DNA of 64,000 bases from Bacteroidota bacterium (GCA_018267315.1 JAFDYS010000017.1:33078-97077), one strand, 5' to 3'; numbered from the stretch's first letter, positions 1 to 9,900 are shown. The notes: a model not told the origin generated them from the letters alone. Program-made: numbers and translations.

Positions 1-1
1 G

Positions 2-1351
2 TTTGAGGATAACCAGGTGCTCACGAACGGATTTGGCGCCGTTGCCTATTATCATAACAACGGAGCAACCGATCGCAAGATCATCATCACCAATTGCACC
101 TTCATCCGCAACTACTCATATATCGATTATTCCGGCGCCATCCACATGAGACTGAACGGAAATGACAGTTGCATAGTCACAAATTGCATTTTCGCAGACG
201 ACGGCTCTTATCCCGTTACGAGTGAATACGGATATTCATTCGCCGGCATGAGCTATTCACTCCTGCAGGGAGGATTTGACTACATCGGATTCTTCGACGG
301 GGGAAACAATCTGCTTGATGTAGATCCGCTGTTTGTGAATACAAGTGATGATTACCATCTCACTTCCACATCTCCCTGCATCAATGCCGGTGACAATCAT
401 GCACCATCGATTCTGTCTACCGATCTCGAAGGCACTGTTCGCACACTCGGCAGCGCTGTTGACATGGGCCCTTATGAATTTGATCAGGCGCCTGTATCTG
501 TTTTGTTGAACACGTACAGCGTGAATGAAAATGTACCGGTTGGATCGCTGGTCGCATTACTCAGTGCAGATGATCCTGATGCCGGAGACATTCACACATT
601 TGAATTGACTAATGGCGACGGAACAAATGATGCTGACAACTCAAGCTTCAGCATCAGCAATGATTCGTTGTTCATCCTGCAGTCACCCAACTTCGAACAG
701 CAATCAGCGTTTCACATTTTCCTGCGAGTGATGGACAGCGACGGAAAAGACACGACCACAGCCGTCGTCATTGCAGTGATTGATATCAACGAAGCGCCTG
801 TTGTTTCAAATCCCATTCCTGATCAGCAGGCAACAGAAGGGTTTTTCTTCAATTTCACTTTCGCTGACAATACATTCGCTGATGAGGACGCAGGCGATGT
901 GCTGAATTACCAGGCAAAACTTTCCAATGGAAATCAATTACCCGAATGGCTGAGCTTTGATGGTAACACCCGCAGCTTCAGCGGAACGCCTGATGACACC
1001 GGAACACTGCAGATTACCGTTACGGCAAAAGATGCGATGTCGCTGAGTACAATTGATCAGTTCGCATTAGTCGTTATTCCGCAATCGGGCATTGATAACC
1101 CGGCCATGAGTGCGCTTGCCGTCTTTCCGAATCCTGCTTCAGGCATTAGTTTGTACATCCGGACTGATAACTCATTCACCCATGATTGCAGCATCAGGAT
1201 TTATGACCTGGAGGGCAGTGTGTTGCTGAAAAATGAAAGGATGCCTTCCTCACATGTTATTGATATCAGCGGTCTGTCATCAGGAACCTACCTGCTCGTT
1301 ATTGATAACGGAGGAATGTTGTACCGTGCAAAATTCAAAGTAGTTAGATGA
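2..1351 (+). CDS. Partial T9SS-secreted beta-helix/cadherin surface protein
   Basis: The frame is open to the left edge, so the N-terminus and signal peptide lie outside the window. A GTG at 17 is only an internal codon. About 450 residues are visible. The first 155 or so look like the end of a parallel beta-helix of the choice-of-anchor Q type (DPLFVNTSDDYHL, SPCINAGDN, DMGPYEF). A cadherin-like repeat follows, ending in DINEAP. Next comes a dystroglycan-type cadherin-like domain (LPEWLSFDGNTRSFSGTP). The last 75 residues are a T9SS type A sorting domain (VFPNPASG, LSSGTYLLVI). The protein is expected on the cell surface or outside, perhaps in adhesion or polysaccharide binding. Ligand unknown. 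Confidence 0.85.
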   Translation, partial: FEDNQVLTNGFGAVAYYHNNGATDRKIIITNCTFIRNYSYIDYSGAIHMRLNGNDSCIVTNCIFADDGSYPVTSEYGYSFAGMSYSLLQGGFDYIGFFDGGNNLLDVDPLFVNTSDDYHLTSTSPCINAGDNHAPSILSTDLEGTVRTLGSAVDMGPYEFDQAPVSVLLNTYSVNENVPVGSLVALLSADDPDAGDIHTFELTNGDGTNDADNSSFSISNDSLFILQSPNFEQQSAFHIFLRVMDSDGKDTTTAVVIAVIDINEAPVVSNPIPDQQATEGFFFNFTFADNTFADEDAGDVLNYQAKLSNGNQLPEWLSFDGNTRSFSGTPDDTGTLQITVTAKDAMSLSTIDQFALVVIPQSGIDNPAMSALAVFPNPASGISLYIRTDNSFTHDCSIRIYDLEGSVLLKNERMPSSHVIDISGLSSGTYLLVIDNGGMLYRAKFKVVR

Positions 1352-1385
1352 GTAGAAAAACAGAGAATTGATTTTTGTTTCAGAT

Positions 1386-1423
1386 AGAACCCTGCAGCGT
1401 TTCCTGCAGGGTTCTGTTTTATT
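1386..1423 (+). terminator. Intrinsic terminator of the beta-helix/cadherin gene
   Basis: A perfect 12-bp stem (AGAACCCTGCAG at 1386-1397, complement at 1404-1415) with a 6-base loop is followed by GTTTTATT. It lies 35 bases after the stop codon, and the T-run is on the plus strand. The convergent helicase gene ends at 1463, so the hairpin separates the two. Confidence 0.85.
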
Positions 1424-1462
1424 CAGACATCGGGTGATGGCATCTTTTCAAATATTTCGTTT

Positions 1463-3994
1463 TCACTTCGCAAAACTCACCTGCATCTTCTTCACCCGCT
1501 CTTCCAGTTTTTCACTCGAAAGTTTTTCGCGCATGCGGTCCACCATAATAGGGAAAGCAAACGGCGTGGGTTTATCCGGATATTTCATCACCACTTTTTG
1601 CGATTGAATACGCATGAGCGCCCGGCGCAGACGGTATTCTTCCAACTGAAAATCCAAAACTTCCTGATACGCTTGCCTCAGCAACAAATTTTTCGGATCG
1701 TATTCCGAAAAAACTTTGAAGAGCAATTCCACTGATGACTGAAGATGGCGCTCCCGCTGCTGCTGCCCGGGAAAGCCGGGAAAAATCAATCCTGCGATCC
1801 GTGAAATCTCCCTGAATTTTTTCCTCGCCATTTCCGTGGCATTCACGCTCAGGTAAATATCATCAAGCAACTGGTGTGTGGTAAACAAATCATGCTGTAA
1901 CGCCTCCTCCACCGGAATATCCTGATCACTGAGCAACTCAAAACCATAATCGTTCATTGCAATGGAAAACGTCATCGGCTTCAGCATGGCGATGCGGTGC
2001 GCAAACAGCGCTGCCATGCCTTCATGCACCAACCGCCCTTCGAACGGATAGAAATAGCAATGACAACCTTCTGTGGTTTCTAACTTTTCAATGAGAAATT
2101 CATCGAGCGCCGGCAAAGCGGAACGTTCTTTCTGCAAATCGAAAAGCGGGTGCAGCGCCTTCACTTCTTCTTCCGCTTCTTTGCCGCTTCCCGCTTCGGC
2201 AATCTTCTTTCGTATCATGGCTGAAAGCTGTGAAGAGAGTGGCATGCGTCCGCCCAGCCACGACGGGATTACGCCTTTCTTATTCCTCACCCGTTTCACA
2301 TAAGCCACATCGCCTTTCACCATCACGAGTTGCAGACTTCTTCCCGCAAACCAAAACACATCGCCGGGGTTCATGCGAGAAATGAAATACTCTTCAATGG
2401 TGCCGATTCGTCCGCCGCTCATGTAGCGCACGATCATGCTCGACTCGCTCACGATGGTGCCGATGGTGAGGCGGTGCCGCAGGGCGATTCTTTTATCATT
2501 CACTTTGAAAATTCCGTCGGCTTCATCCACCTTCGAGTATTCCTGATACTGCTCGAGTGCGCTGCCGCCGGTAGTGATAAACTGAAGGCACCATTCAAAT
2601 TCCTCTTCGCTCAAGTCCTGAAATGCAAACGTTGATTTCACTTCCGGAAAAATTTCTTCCTGCCGGAATCCATCGCCGACTGCCAGCGTCACGAGATACT
2701 GAACCAGCAAATCAATCGGGTTCATGATCGGAAGCCGGTCTTCGAGGATCATTTTTTCCGTTGCTTCTTTGAGTGCCGCGCCTTCCACCAGTTCGAGCGA
2801 GTGTGTGGGTACAAACCAGATGTTGCTCTCCGCATCGGGCTGATGGCCGCTGCGGCCGGCACGCTGAAGAAAACGTGCAACACCTTTCGGACTTCCCACC
2901 TGAATCACGAGATCAACGGGAGTGAAATCCACGCCGAGGTCGAGCGATGAGGTGCAGATCACCAGTTTCAGTTTCTCATTGTGCAGCGCATTCTCCACCC
3001 ACGTTCGCACTTCTTTGGAAAGCGATCCGTGATGAATGGCAACCAATCCGGATAGCTGCGGCGCCACCTCCATCAGTTTTTGATACCAGATTTCCGCCTG
3101 CCCGCGTGTGTTGGTGAAAAGCAAAGTGGTCCGGCTCTTTTCCACGAGCGGAAGAATTTTCTGAATCAGTCTGATGCCGAGATGACCGGCCCAGGGGAAT
3201 TGCTCGATCACATCGGGAATGACCGAGCGGATATTGATGCGCTTTTGATTCTCCGCCACTACCATCGTTTGTTTCCCTGAAAAATTTTTACCGAGCAGCA
3301 CTTCCATGGATTGATCGAGGTTGCCGATGGTGGCGGAGATGCCCCAGATTTTTAAGCCGCCTTCGCTGCCTCCTAACCTCCTAAAGGAGGCACTGCTCTC
3401 GCTCGCCGTGCTCAGGTGCGTAAGCGGTTCTCCCTTTAGGGAGTCAGAGGGCTGCGAGAGCAACTTTTTCAAATTCTTTATCCTCGCCAGCGCCAACTCC
3501 ACCAACACACCCCGCTTCGACCCGAACAACTCATGCCACTCATCTACAATCACCGCTTTCAGGTTTCCGAAAATTTTGTCCGCATTGCCGTAGGATAACA
3601 GGAGATGCAAACTCTCCGGAGTAGTGATGAGCGCTTCCGGTAATTTCTCGAGTTGCTTCTTCTTCTTTGCCGCAGAAACATCTCCCGTTCTCAGTTCCAC
3701 TTTCCACGGCACACCAATTTCTTTGGCTGAAGATTGCATGGCATCGCGAATGTCCTTTGCAAGTGCACGTAGTGGAGTGATCCAAAGAACCTGCAATCCC
3801 TTCGGCTTCTTCTCTGTATTCAAATATTCCATCAATATCGGAAGCCAGAGCGCCATCGTTTTTCCGCTGCCGGTGGGAGCATTCAGCAAACCTGAATATC
3901 CATTGAGATATTTCTCCCACACTTCACGCTGAAACGGAAATGATTTCCATCCTTTATTCGTGAACCATGATTCGATTTGATCAATACTGCGCAT
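1463..3994 (-). CDS. Ligase-associated DEXH-box DNA helicase (Lhr family)
   Basis: An 843-residue superfamily 2 helicase. Visible motifs are Walker A APTGSGKT (about residue 40), motif II DEWH, motif III SAT in ISATIGN, and motif VI QRAGRSGHQ. The C-terminal half has the extra domains typical of Lhr-like proteins. In Bacteroidota this subgroup is commonly found with an ATP-dependent DNA ligase and an exonuclease and is assigned to DNA repair. Those partners are not next to it here; the gene behind is convergent and the one in front is a T9SS protein. The start gives MRSIDQIESWF, which fits the family. Residues about 180-210, just before motif III, are an in-frame insert encoded by a palindromic repeat (separate entry), which makes the protein some 30 residues longer than expected. 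Confidence 0.9.
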   Translation of the reverse strand: MRSIDQIESWFTNKGWKSFPFQREVWEKYLNGYSGLLNAPTGSGKTMALWLPILMEYLNTEKKPKGLQVLWITPLRALAKDIRDAMQSSAKEIGVPWKVELRTGDVSAAKKKKQLEKLPEALITTPESLHLLLSYGNADKIFGNLKAVIVDEWHELFGSKRGVLVELALARIKNLKKLLSQPSDSLKGEPLTHLSTASESSASFRRLGGSEGGLKIWGISATIGNLDQSMEVLLGKNFSGKQTMVVAENQKRINIRSVIPDVIEQFPWAGHLGIRLIQKILPLVEKSRTTLLFTNTRGQAEIWYQKLMEVAPQLSGLVAIHHGSLSKEVRTWVENALHNEKLKLVICTSSLDLGVDFTPVDLVIQVGSPKGVARFLQRAGRSGHQPDAESNIWFVPTHSLELVEGAALKEATEKMILEDRLPIMNPIDLLVQYLVTLAVGDGFRQEEIFPEVKSTFAFQDLSEEEFEWCLQFITTGGSALEQYQEYSKVDEADGIFKVNDKRIALRHRLTIGTIVSESSMIVRYMSGGRIGTIEEYFISRMNPGDVFWFAGRSLQLVMVKGDVAYVKRVRNKKGVIPSWLGGRMPLSSQLSAMIRKKIAEAGSGKEAEEEVKALHPLFDLQKERSALPALDEFLIEKLETTEGCHCYFYPFEGRLVHEGMAALFAHRIAMLKPMTFSIAMNDYGFELLSDQDIPVEEALQHDLFTTHQLLDDIYLSVNATEMARKKFREISRIAGLIFPGFPGQQQRERHLQSSVELLFKVFSEYDPKNLLLRQAYQEVLDFQLEEYRLRRALMRIQSQKVVMKYPDKPTPFAFPIMVDRMREKLSSEKLEERVKKMQVSFAK
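3369..3456. repeat. Palindromic repeat inserted in-frame in the helicase gene
   Basis: Two arms, each itself a small palindrome (CCTCC-TAAA-GGAGG at 3376-3390 and CTCCC-TTTA-GGGAG near 3430-3443), flank a spacer. The whole segment is an imperfect inverted repeat. Read on the minus strand it encodes a low-complexity Ser/Gly/Leu stretch (SDSLKGEP, SSASFRRLGG) that interrupts the conserved helicase core just before GLKIWGISATIG. The reading frame is kept on both sides. This resembles palindromic elements inside coding genes, such as the Rickettsia palindromic elements; the family name here is unknown. Confidence 0.7.
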
Positions 3995-4088
3995 GGTGGT
4001 TGCAATGCAAACAATGACAGAGATGCAATTTACATGCGGCGCTGTAACTCATGAAAGTTGAAAAGGACAATTATTGAGGGGGAAAAAA

Positions 4089-5588
4089 TTATTTCATCAC
4101 AACAAACTTCTCGCTTTTTATAAACTGTCTATCGATGAATAAGGAACAAAAATAAACTCCTTGCTGCCACAGCGAAACATCAAACGTTTCTGCATCATTG
4201 TAAGCATCAACAGCGCGATAAACGATTTCACTTCCAGTTAAATCGCTGATCACAAACTCCGCTTTCGAGTTTCTTTGAGCAATGTTATAAACAATATTGG
4301 TCTGGTTGAAAGCAGGATTAGGTGCAATGCGAAAATCATTCTGATCATTCACCTCGACCGTTAAATCTCCGGTGAAACATTCATTGGGGTTAAGGCAACC
4401 CATGCTGTCGAGCTTGACCAGCCATACATCCTGGCTGCTGGGACCATTCGTAGAACCGGTGATGATAAATCCCTTGTCTGCCGTTTGCTGAAAATCGGAG
4501 AAGTAATTGAACGTGCTGTTGCCGTATTTGTAGGTGTGCTCCCAGAGTTTGTTTCCGTTCTTGTCAACTTTTGCGATCCAGCCCAGGGGGGAAAAGTTGT
4601 ATTCTTCATCCTCGAAGCCGACCAGCACAAACGAACTGTCCTCCACTTGTTTTACAATGTAAATGGCATGTGGATTGACTTTGTCATAAATAATCTCCCA
4701 TAAAAAATTAAAGTTAGTATCCATCTTAGCAACATACCGTGGGTATTCATAGTTGCCTGGGGTGATCACGGTATCAAGGCATCCCCACATATAAAATTGC
4801 TGGTCAAGCGTGAGTTTCAAATTCCCGCCTCCGCAATAGAGCGCTCCGGTATTCCATTCTTTTTCTTTGAGAATGTTCCCTGCAGAATCAGTAATCAAAA
4901 CCCAGGGAGCGTAATTGGTCAGAGTATATTTTCTTACACCTGAAGTAATTATCCTGTTTTCCGTCCACTCACTTACTTGAAGTCCGATATCTGCCTTCTC
5001 GCTGCCATACGACTTATGCCACAAATAATTGCCGCTAGAATCTACTTTCATAAGCAGTAGGTTTGACAAAGTTAAAGAATCAGGATAAGTAAACCCGGTC
5101 AGTGCAAAGCCATTATCAGATAGAAGCGTGGAATTGTAAGCCGCATCAAAATTACCGGTCTCGATGCTCTTGAAGAAAATTTGATTTCCTTCCGAATCGA
5201 CCTTAAGAACCACTACGTCCTGATCAAGAGTATCGTATTCATTAACTCCACCTGCTAAAAAGTATTCACCATGTGAGAGCTGTTTCATCGTGTGGCTTAA
5301 TCCCGGGTAGACATCATTGCCTGTCATAAAATAATTCTGAAATAGTTCAAAATTGCCCTGCGATGTAAATCGCCAATACAAGACACCTACATTGAAGAAT
5401 TGGCTTTCACCGGAGGAAGCCACAGAAAAGGTGGAGTCATCATTTATACTGATTGACCAGCCGAATTCCGGCTCCCCCACATAATCGAAGGTGTTGTTAA
5501 ATAGATTTTGGGCGTAGCAATTTACGGTGCTTAGCAAAATGAAAACTGCTCCGGCTAATGCCAGAGCAGTGTAAATCATTTTTCTCAT
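4089..5588 (-). CDS. T9SS-secreted beta-propeller-like repeat protein
   Basis: 499 residues. A type I signal peptide (MRKMIYTALALAGAV...CYAQ) is followed by WD/SBBP-like repeats with a recurring pattern of VDSxGNxLWxxxY and GFxLTGxT or GFIITGST, which suggests a beta-propeller. The last 80 residues are a T9SS type A sorting domain (IAPNPAFNQ, LWQQGVYFCSL, SEKFVVMK). Its ATG overlaps the stop codon of the upstream 1421-residue gene by 4 bases (ATGA), so the two are probably translated together and may act on the cell surface together. No enzymatic motif is seen. Confidence 0.8.
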   Translation of the reverse strand: MRKMIYTALALAGAVFILLSTVNCYAQNLFNNTFDYVGEPEFGWSISINDDSTFSVASSGESQFFNVGVLYWRFTSQGNFELFQNYFMTGNDVYPGLSHTMKQLSHGEYFLAGGVNEYDTLDQDVVVLKVDSEGNQIFFKSIETGNFDAAYNSTLLSDNGFALTGFTYPDSLTLSNLLLMKVDSSGNYLWHKSYGSEKADIGLQVSEWTENRIITSGVRKYTLTNYAPWVLITDSAGNILKEKEWNTGALYCGGGNLKLTLDQQFYMWGCLDTVITPGNYEYPRYVAKMDTNFNFLWEIIYDKVNPHAIYIVKQVEDSSFVLVGFEDEEYNFSPLGWIAKVDKNGNKLWEHTYKYGNSTFNYFSDFQQTADKGFIITGSTNGPSSQDVWLVKLDSMGCLNPNECFTGDLTVEVNDQNDFRIAPNPAFNQTNIVYNIAQRNSKAEFVISDLTGSEIVYRAVDAYNDAETFDVSLWQQGVYFCSLFIDRQFIKSEKFVVMK

Positions 5589-8500
5589 TTTATGATCACG
5601 ACTTTTTTATTCTCCAATAATTTATTATCTGATTTGAACTGCCAGATATATACGCCCTCGTGGTAAGATGAAAGATTAAATTCGATGGAAATTGTTTCAG
5701 CAGATACTTCTACCTTTTCAATCATTATACCAATAGAATTATAAATCGCTACAGAGGTCACCGGTAATTGACTATTGCTGAAATCAACTTGAATTATTTG
5801 ATTTGCGGGATTCGGATACAAAACAATTCGTTGTCTCGAATTCTGATTCTCATCTTGTTTTTGACTGCTATTCTGGTCTACGTTTTCATCTTCCAATTGA
5901 GGTAAATCTTCGGGATAATCTTCATTGTAAACCCACTCCAGAATGTTTTGCGCCTGACGGCTGATAACTGAGCTATCTTCAGCGATCTCCCTTATTGCCT
6001 TTGCTTGTTCATCGTTCATCTCCTTCCATGACTTGCCATTTTCAAGCAAATCAATCTGAATCGCCATCAAGTCACAGTAATCCGAATCACTAAGATCAAT
6101 CTGCGATATTTGTTTCAAAAGTTCGCGTGCTGATTCAAAATCTCCCGATAGCAGATAAAATGGGATGGCATCTTTCACCTTTTTAAAACTCATCAGCAAT
6201 TCGATGGCTTCGGTTATTAATCCGCTATCAATGTAATATTGTACGGCGATAATCACATGTCGATCTAACTGAAATTGGATGTCTGCAATCTGTTGTGTAA
6301 GTACACTCATTGCAGAAACTCCCTCTTGAGCTTCTTCAAATGAGGCGTCTGAAGTGAGTTCAGGAATTTTTGATTCGAGGGTGGATCCAACATTGAAAGA
6401 GAGCGGTGAATTTGCAAGCAGAACCTGATTGAGATCATTTTCATCCATTGCCGGATTTCGGTTGATGACGGCATCAAGTACTTCATCGCTGAGGTAAGGG
6501 CTTGCTGCAAGCAAATCCGATTTCAACTCAGTTGAGGAAACGGAAGCATCACCGATTTCTGAAAGCAACTTCGCTGTGTTACCGCCATCAATTTGGGTTT
6601 TCTCCTCTATTATTTGATCATTCAGTGCACCAATGGCCGCGAAATTGCAATTCGGATCACAGCCGCCTCCGAAGTCTGATGGGCAGGCGTCGGCAAAATC
6701 GAACGGTGTCTGTACGGCACAATCCGTTTTTGAAATCTGCACAGTTTTATAAATGGGATTCCAAGGCGGATTGGTATTGTGATAATTGTAATTGAATGTG
6801 ATGGCTACTACATCCTTGTACAAGTGGCAAGCTGAACTTGTACCGCAGCCGTTGAAAAACTGATTACCTGCCGGGCCCGTGAGTTCTTGCGGATCGCCTT
6901 GAGGAAAACACTGCCCTTGTTGCGCATTTATCCTTCCCACATTATCACCAATTGGCGGTCCTGAAGAGGTAAGAGTTATATCTCTGATGGTGGTGTTGAA
7001 AGTATTACACTTCATTTGCAAACCTGTGAGGCCATTATCGGCAGCGTTGCGTCGGTAGGCATTCAGTGAATTATCAGTGCTGTTGAAAGTATTCCGATAC
7101 GCAAGATTATTTGCAGTCCCGGATTTATTGATAATGCCTCCATACAAGTAAGTAGATGCGTAATTGTCATTCACCGTATTTTCATCAATCGTGTAGCCGG
7201 TGCATGCATTGAAATAGAATCCATACGCGTTAGCAACATCAGGCAAATTGAAAATACTGCGTTGCAGATTCAGCAATGGTTGGGCGATTCCGGTAAAGCA
7301 AGTGCCGTGCAGATTGTTGGTGAAGGTTACCTGATCAACCAGGAGAATATCTTTCAATGCGGAAGAACTCGTAGCGCTGGCATCAATGGCATAGTTGAGA
7401 TTGTTGAAGAATCCTGCATCATACGATCCCAAAACCTGAAAGGAAGCATCAACGGCTTTAATCCCTATCCCTTTTTTGTCGAGTGATAATCCGGCAATCG
7501 TATTTTCAATCAAGTCGCGATAGATAACAATGCCATGATTGTTTTCTATTCTGATGAATTCATTTGTGCCGTAGGGAAGCGCTGTTGCATCATCCAATTC
7601 TCCTGGCAAATATTGATTGCATTTCATGCTGGAATTATTGAAAAAGCTGGCGTTATCCTGCGAGATGGATAAGGTAAGCGGATAAGGGGGAAAATAGGCC
7701 ACTCTTTTGCAATTGAGAAAACTGGCAGACCAGCTTTGCACAATTCCCCCCGTCATACTGTAAGAAGGAACGGGGCTTTTGCTGTAATCAGGCCCAGTAC
7801 CGTTGAGGAGGTTTTGATAAACGAGCTGATCTGTTACAAGACCTTCACGCATATTCTCAATCGTGCAGTTGTTGTAAATACGTGCAGAACCCTGATTAGT
7901 GAGGGTGCTTATTTGGTATGGATTCCCTTCTACCTGAATACCCTCCCATAGTGAGTTGCATGATTGTAAGCCCGTAATCTTTGAGCCCTGACTCATTACC
8001 AGTTTTCCTTTAGGCTGTATCACAATATTGCATGGTCTTCCAACCTTTCTTGTATCTGCCATTTGAATCACCGTGGATGAGCCTGTGATCGTAAGTGTAT
8101 GTCCATCCGGAATAATGATTGAACTGTTTACCTTTTTACTTGCGGTCCACGTCTCACTCACTCCCACCGTGTATGTTGATTGATTGATATCGCTGGGTCC
8201 ATAAGCAGTGCGTGATTCACAATCGCAGAAAAGTTTGAGGAGATAATCATCGTCGAAATTTTCGGCACAATTACCGCCAATCAGCAATCCACCGTCCGGT
8301 GCTTCTACAATTTCATAAACGCACTCTTGTCGTTTCAGATTGCCCTGCGTTTTCGGATCACCAAATGGATGGATTGCCTGAGGGCTATCATAGTCAATTG
8401 TTTTGTCCCAAATAAGATAATATGGATTGTTCCCCATATACTTTGCAACATAAACATCGGTATTCCACAAATCAAGCCCTTCATTATCTTCTTCAGGAAA

Positions 8501-9850
8501 TGGAATTCCACACACTTCGTTGTCAATGTCGGAAAACTCAAAAGATTGCTTAGGCACCGTCACAGCGAAATTGCCGTCACTGAGCGTTGTCAATCCAATT
8601 TGCAGATCATACGCTTTGACTCCTCCAAGATTCTCTTCAGCTATATAAGAAAGAGTAGTACTTAGAATATAAACCCGTCCTTGTCCGTCTCCCTGCGAGT
8701 TTTCAGCGGCAATATCGACACCCATAACGCCGGCAACCAAAATATGTGAGTTAGCAGCATCGTAGGCAATATCATAGCCGATACTATGCTTATCAATTCC
8801 GATGTTTACAGTATAAGTATAATTGTTTATGACAGTGAGATCGCTGGTATTCACTCTTTGAACAAAAAGATTAAATCCGACTCCACTACCTGCATATTCC
8901 TTTCCGGTAATGTACATCGTACCTCCAGTGGGATCAAGTGTAGCTGCCCTGATCCAACTTTCTTTCCCTGCGTTTCCTACAAATACCTTTGAAAGCAGTT
9001 GCCCATTGGACTTATTAATCTTAATGACAGCTGCTCGTGTATATCCTTGTCCAATGTTATCAGCCCTGCCACAAATTAAATATGCGTTAGCGGTTTCAAC
9101 AGCATCGTAAACCACGCTACCAAAGTCATCCGCTATTGATGGGTCATCGACATAGCCATAAGTAAATTGCCACAAAACATTACCGTTAATATCCGTTTTT
9201 ACAACGTAGCCCTTTGTTCCGTTGGAATCATTACAGACAAGATCGTAACCAAGGGGGTGGGTTGCATCCGGATTATATCCAATTCCATTAGCCGTGGAGG
9301 ATATTTTTAATCGCCCTACGGCTAAAAATCCGTGGTCGGAAGTTTGAATCACGTTATAAGATCTACCATTAAGTCCAACCGTTCCATTTCTTTCTCCGTA
9401 GGATTTATACCATAAAAGATTTCCTTTTAAGTCAACTAGTGCCATTTTTGGCCGAGGATTTCCCTTGACCCATCCTGTATATTCAAATTCGTCGCACAAG
9501 CCCGATCCGTTGACAAACTCATAACAGTTATCGTCATTCAGGGGTGTCTCAGAATTTACAAAACTCGAGTACCCGACACCGATAAAACCCATCGGATTGT
9601 TAGATGCATCGGTAGCCAGTTTAACATCGTAAAACCAATCTTCGCCAGAGTTAGCTTTTGTTTGAGGTCCAGCAGGAGGCTGATTATTTGGTGCGCTTCC
9701 CGGATGAATGGGGGCATAGTAAGTCTTCTGCCATTCAATTCCGGGCGCTTGAGCGCCGAGTTTTATGGACATCAGGATAAGGCAGAAACAAGACAGAGAG
9801 ATAGAAAGAGAGAGAAAGAATGTGTGCGTGTGCGCGTGTGTGTGAGTCAT
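5585..9850 (-). CDS. Large T9SS-secreted protein with propeller-like and beta-helix regions
   Basis: 1421 residues. The N-terminus is unusual: the start codon and a His/Thr run, then a Leu/Ser-rich signal peptide, are encoded by CA and TC microsatellites (separate entry). An internal ATG (MSIKLGAQAP) could also serve, but would remove most of the hydrophobic stretch. Residues about 40-540 hold repeats of the VDLKGNLLWYKSYG and KTDINGNVLWQFTYG type. Residues about 570-1010 look like a parallel beta-helix (KGKLVMSQGSKITGL, IYNNCTIENM). Residues about 1090-1310 are helical. Residues about 1340-1421 form a T9SS type A sorting domain (LYPNPANQIIQVDF). Translationally coupled to the following 499-residue gene. 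Surface location is inferred; function unknown. Confidence 0.8.
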   Translation of the reverse strand: MTHTHAHTHTFFLSLSISLSCFCLILMSIKLGAQAPGIEWQKTYYAPIHPGSAPNNQPPAGPQTKANSGEDWFYDVKLATDASNNPMGFIGVGYSSFVNSETPLNDDNCYEFVNGSGLCDEFEYTGWVKGNPRPKMALVDLKGNLLWYKSYGERNGTVGLNGRSYNVIQTSDHGFLAVGRLKISSTANGIGYNPDATHPLGYDLVCNDSNGTKGYVVKTDINGNVLWQFTYGYVDDPSIADDFGSVVYDAVETANAYLICGRADNIGQGYTRAAVIKINKSNGQLLSKVFVGNAGKESWIRAATLDPTGGTMYITGKEYAGSGVGFNLFVQRVNTSDLTVINNYTYTVNIGIDKHSIGYDIAYDAANSHILVAGVMGVDIAAENSQGDGQGRVYILSTTLSYIAEENLGGVKAYDLQIGLTTLSDGNFAVTVPKQSFEFSDIDNEVCGIPFPEEDNEGLDLWNTDVYVAKYMGNNPYYLIWDKTIDYDSPQAIHPFGDPKTQGNLKRQECVYEIVEAPDGGLLIGGNCAENFDDDYLLKLFCDCESRTAYGPSDINQSTYTVGVSETWTASKKVNSSIIIPDGHTLTITGSSTVIQMADTRKVGRPCNIVIQPKGKLVMSQGSKITGLQSCNSLWEGIQVEGNPYQISTLTNQGSARIYNNCTIENMREGLVTDQLVYQNLLNGTGPDYSKSPVPSYSMTGGIVQSWSASFLNCKRVAYFPPYPLTLSISQDNASFFNNSSMKCNQYLPGELDDATALPYGTNEFIRIENNHGIVIYRDLIENTIAGLSLDKKGIGIKAVDASFQVLGSYDAGFFNNLNYAIDASATSSSALKDILLVDQVTFTNNLHGTCFTGIAQPLLNLQRSIFNLPDVANAYGFYFNACTGYTIDENTVNDNYASTYLYGGIINKSGTANNLAYRNTFNSTDNSLNAYRRNAADNGLTGLQMKCNTFNTTIRDITLTSSGPPIGDNVGRINAQQGQCFPQGDPQELTGPAGNQFFNGCGTSSACHLYKDVVAITFNYNYHNTNPPWNPIYKTVQISKTDCAVQTPFDFADACPSDFGGGCDPNCNFAAIGALNDQIIEEKTQIDGGNTAKLLSEIGDASVSSTELKSDLLAASPYLSDEVLDAVINRNPAMDENDLNQVLLANSPLSFNVGSTLESKIPELTSDASFEEAQEGVSAMSVLTQQIADIQFQLDRHVIIAVQYYIDSGLITEAIELLMSFKKVKDAIPFYLLSGDFESARELLKQISQIDLSDSDYCDLMAIQIDLLENGKSWKEMNDEQAKAIREIAEDSSVISRQAQNILEWVYNEDYPEDLPQLEDENVDQNSSQKQDENQNSRQRIVLYPNPANQIIQVDFSNSQLPVTSVAIYNSIGIMIEKVEVSAETISIEFNLSSYHEGVYIWQFKSDNKLLENKKVVIIK
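9789..9847. repeat. GA/GT microsatellite covering a translation start and signal peptide
   Basis: On the plus strand a GA-rich tract (about 9790-9820) runs into a GT-rich tract (9821-9847). On the coding strand this is (CA)n then (TC)n, directly behind the ATG at 9850. It encodes the alternating Thr/His residues and the Ser/Leu-rich hydrophobic core. Both tracts are imperfect. Confidence 0.85.
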
Positions 9851-9892
9851 GGGCTCGGATTTTGGAGGTTATAACGAGTAGCTTCGCAACTT

Positions 9893-9900
9893 CAAACTTA
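9893..9900 (-). promoter_or_regulatory. Candidate -7 box TAAGTTTG for the 1421-residue T9SS gene
   Basis: TAAGTTTG on the minus strand matches the Bacteroidota -7 consensus TAnnTTTG. It lies 42 bases upstream of the ATG at 9850. No good TTTG is seen at the usual distance upstream, so the call is tentative. Confidence 0.4.
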
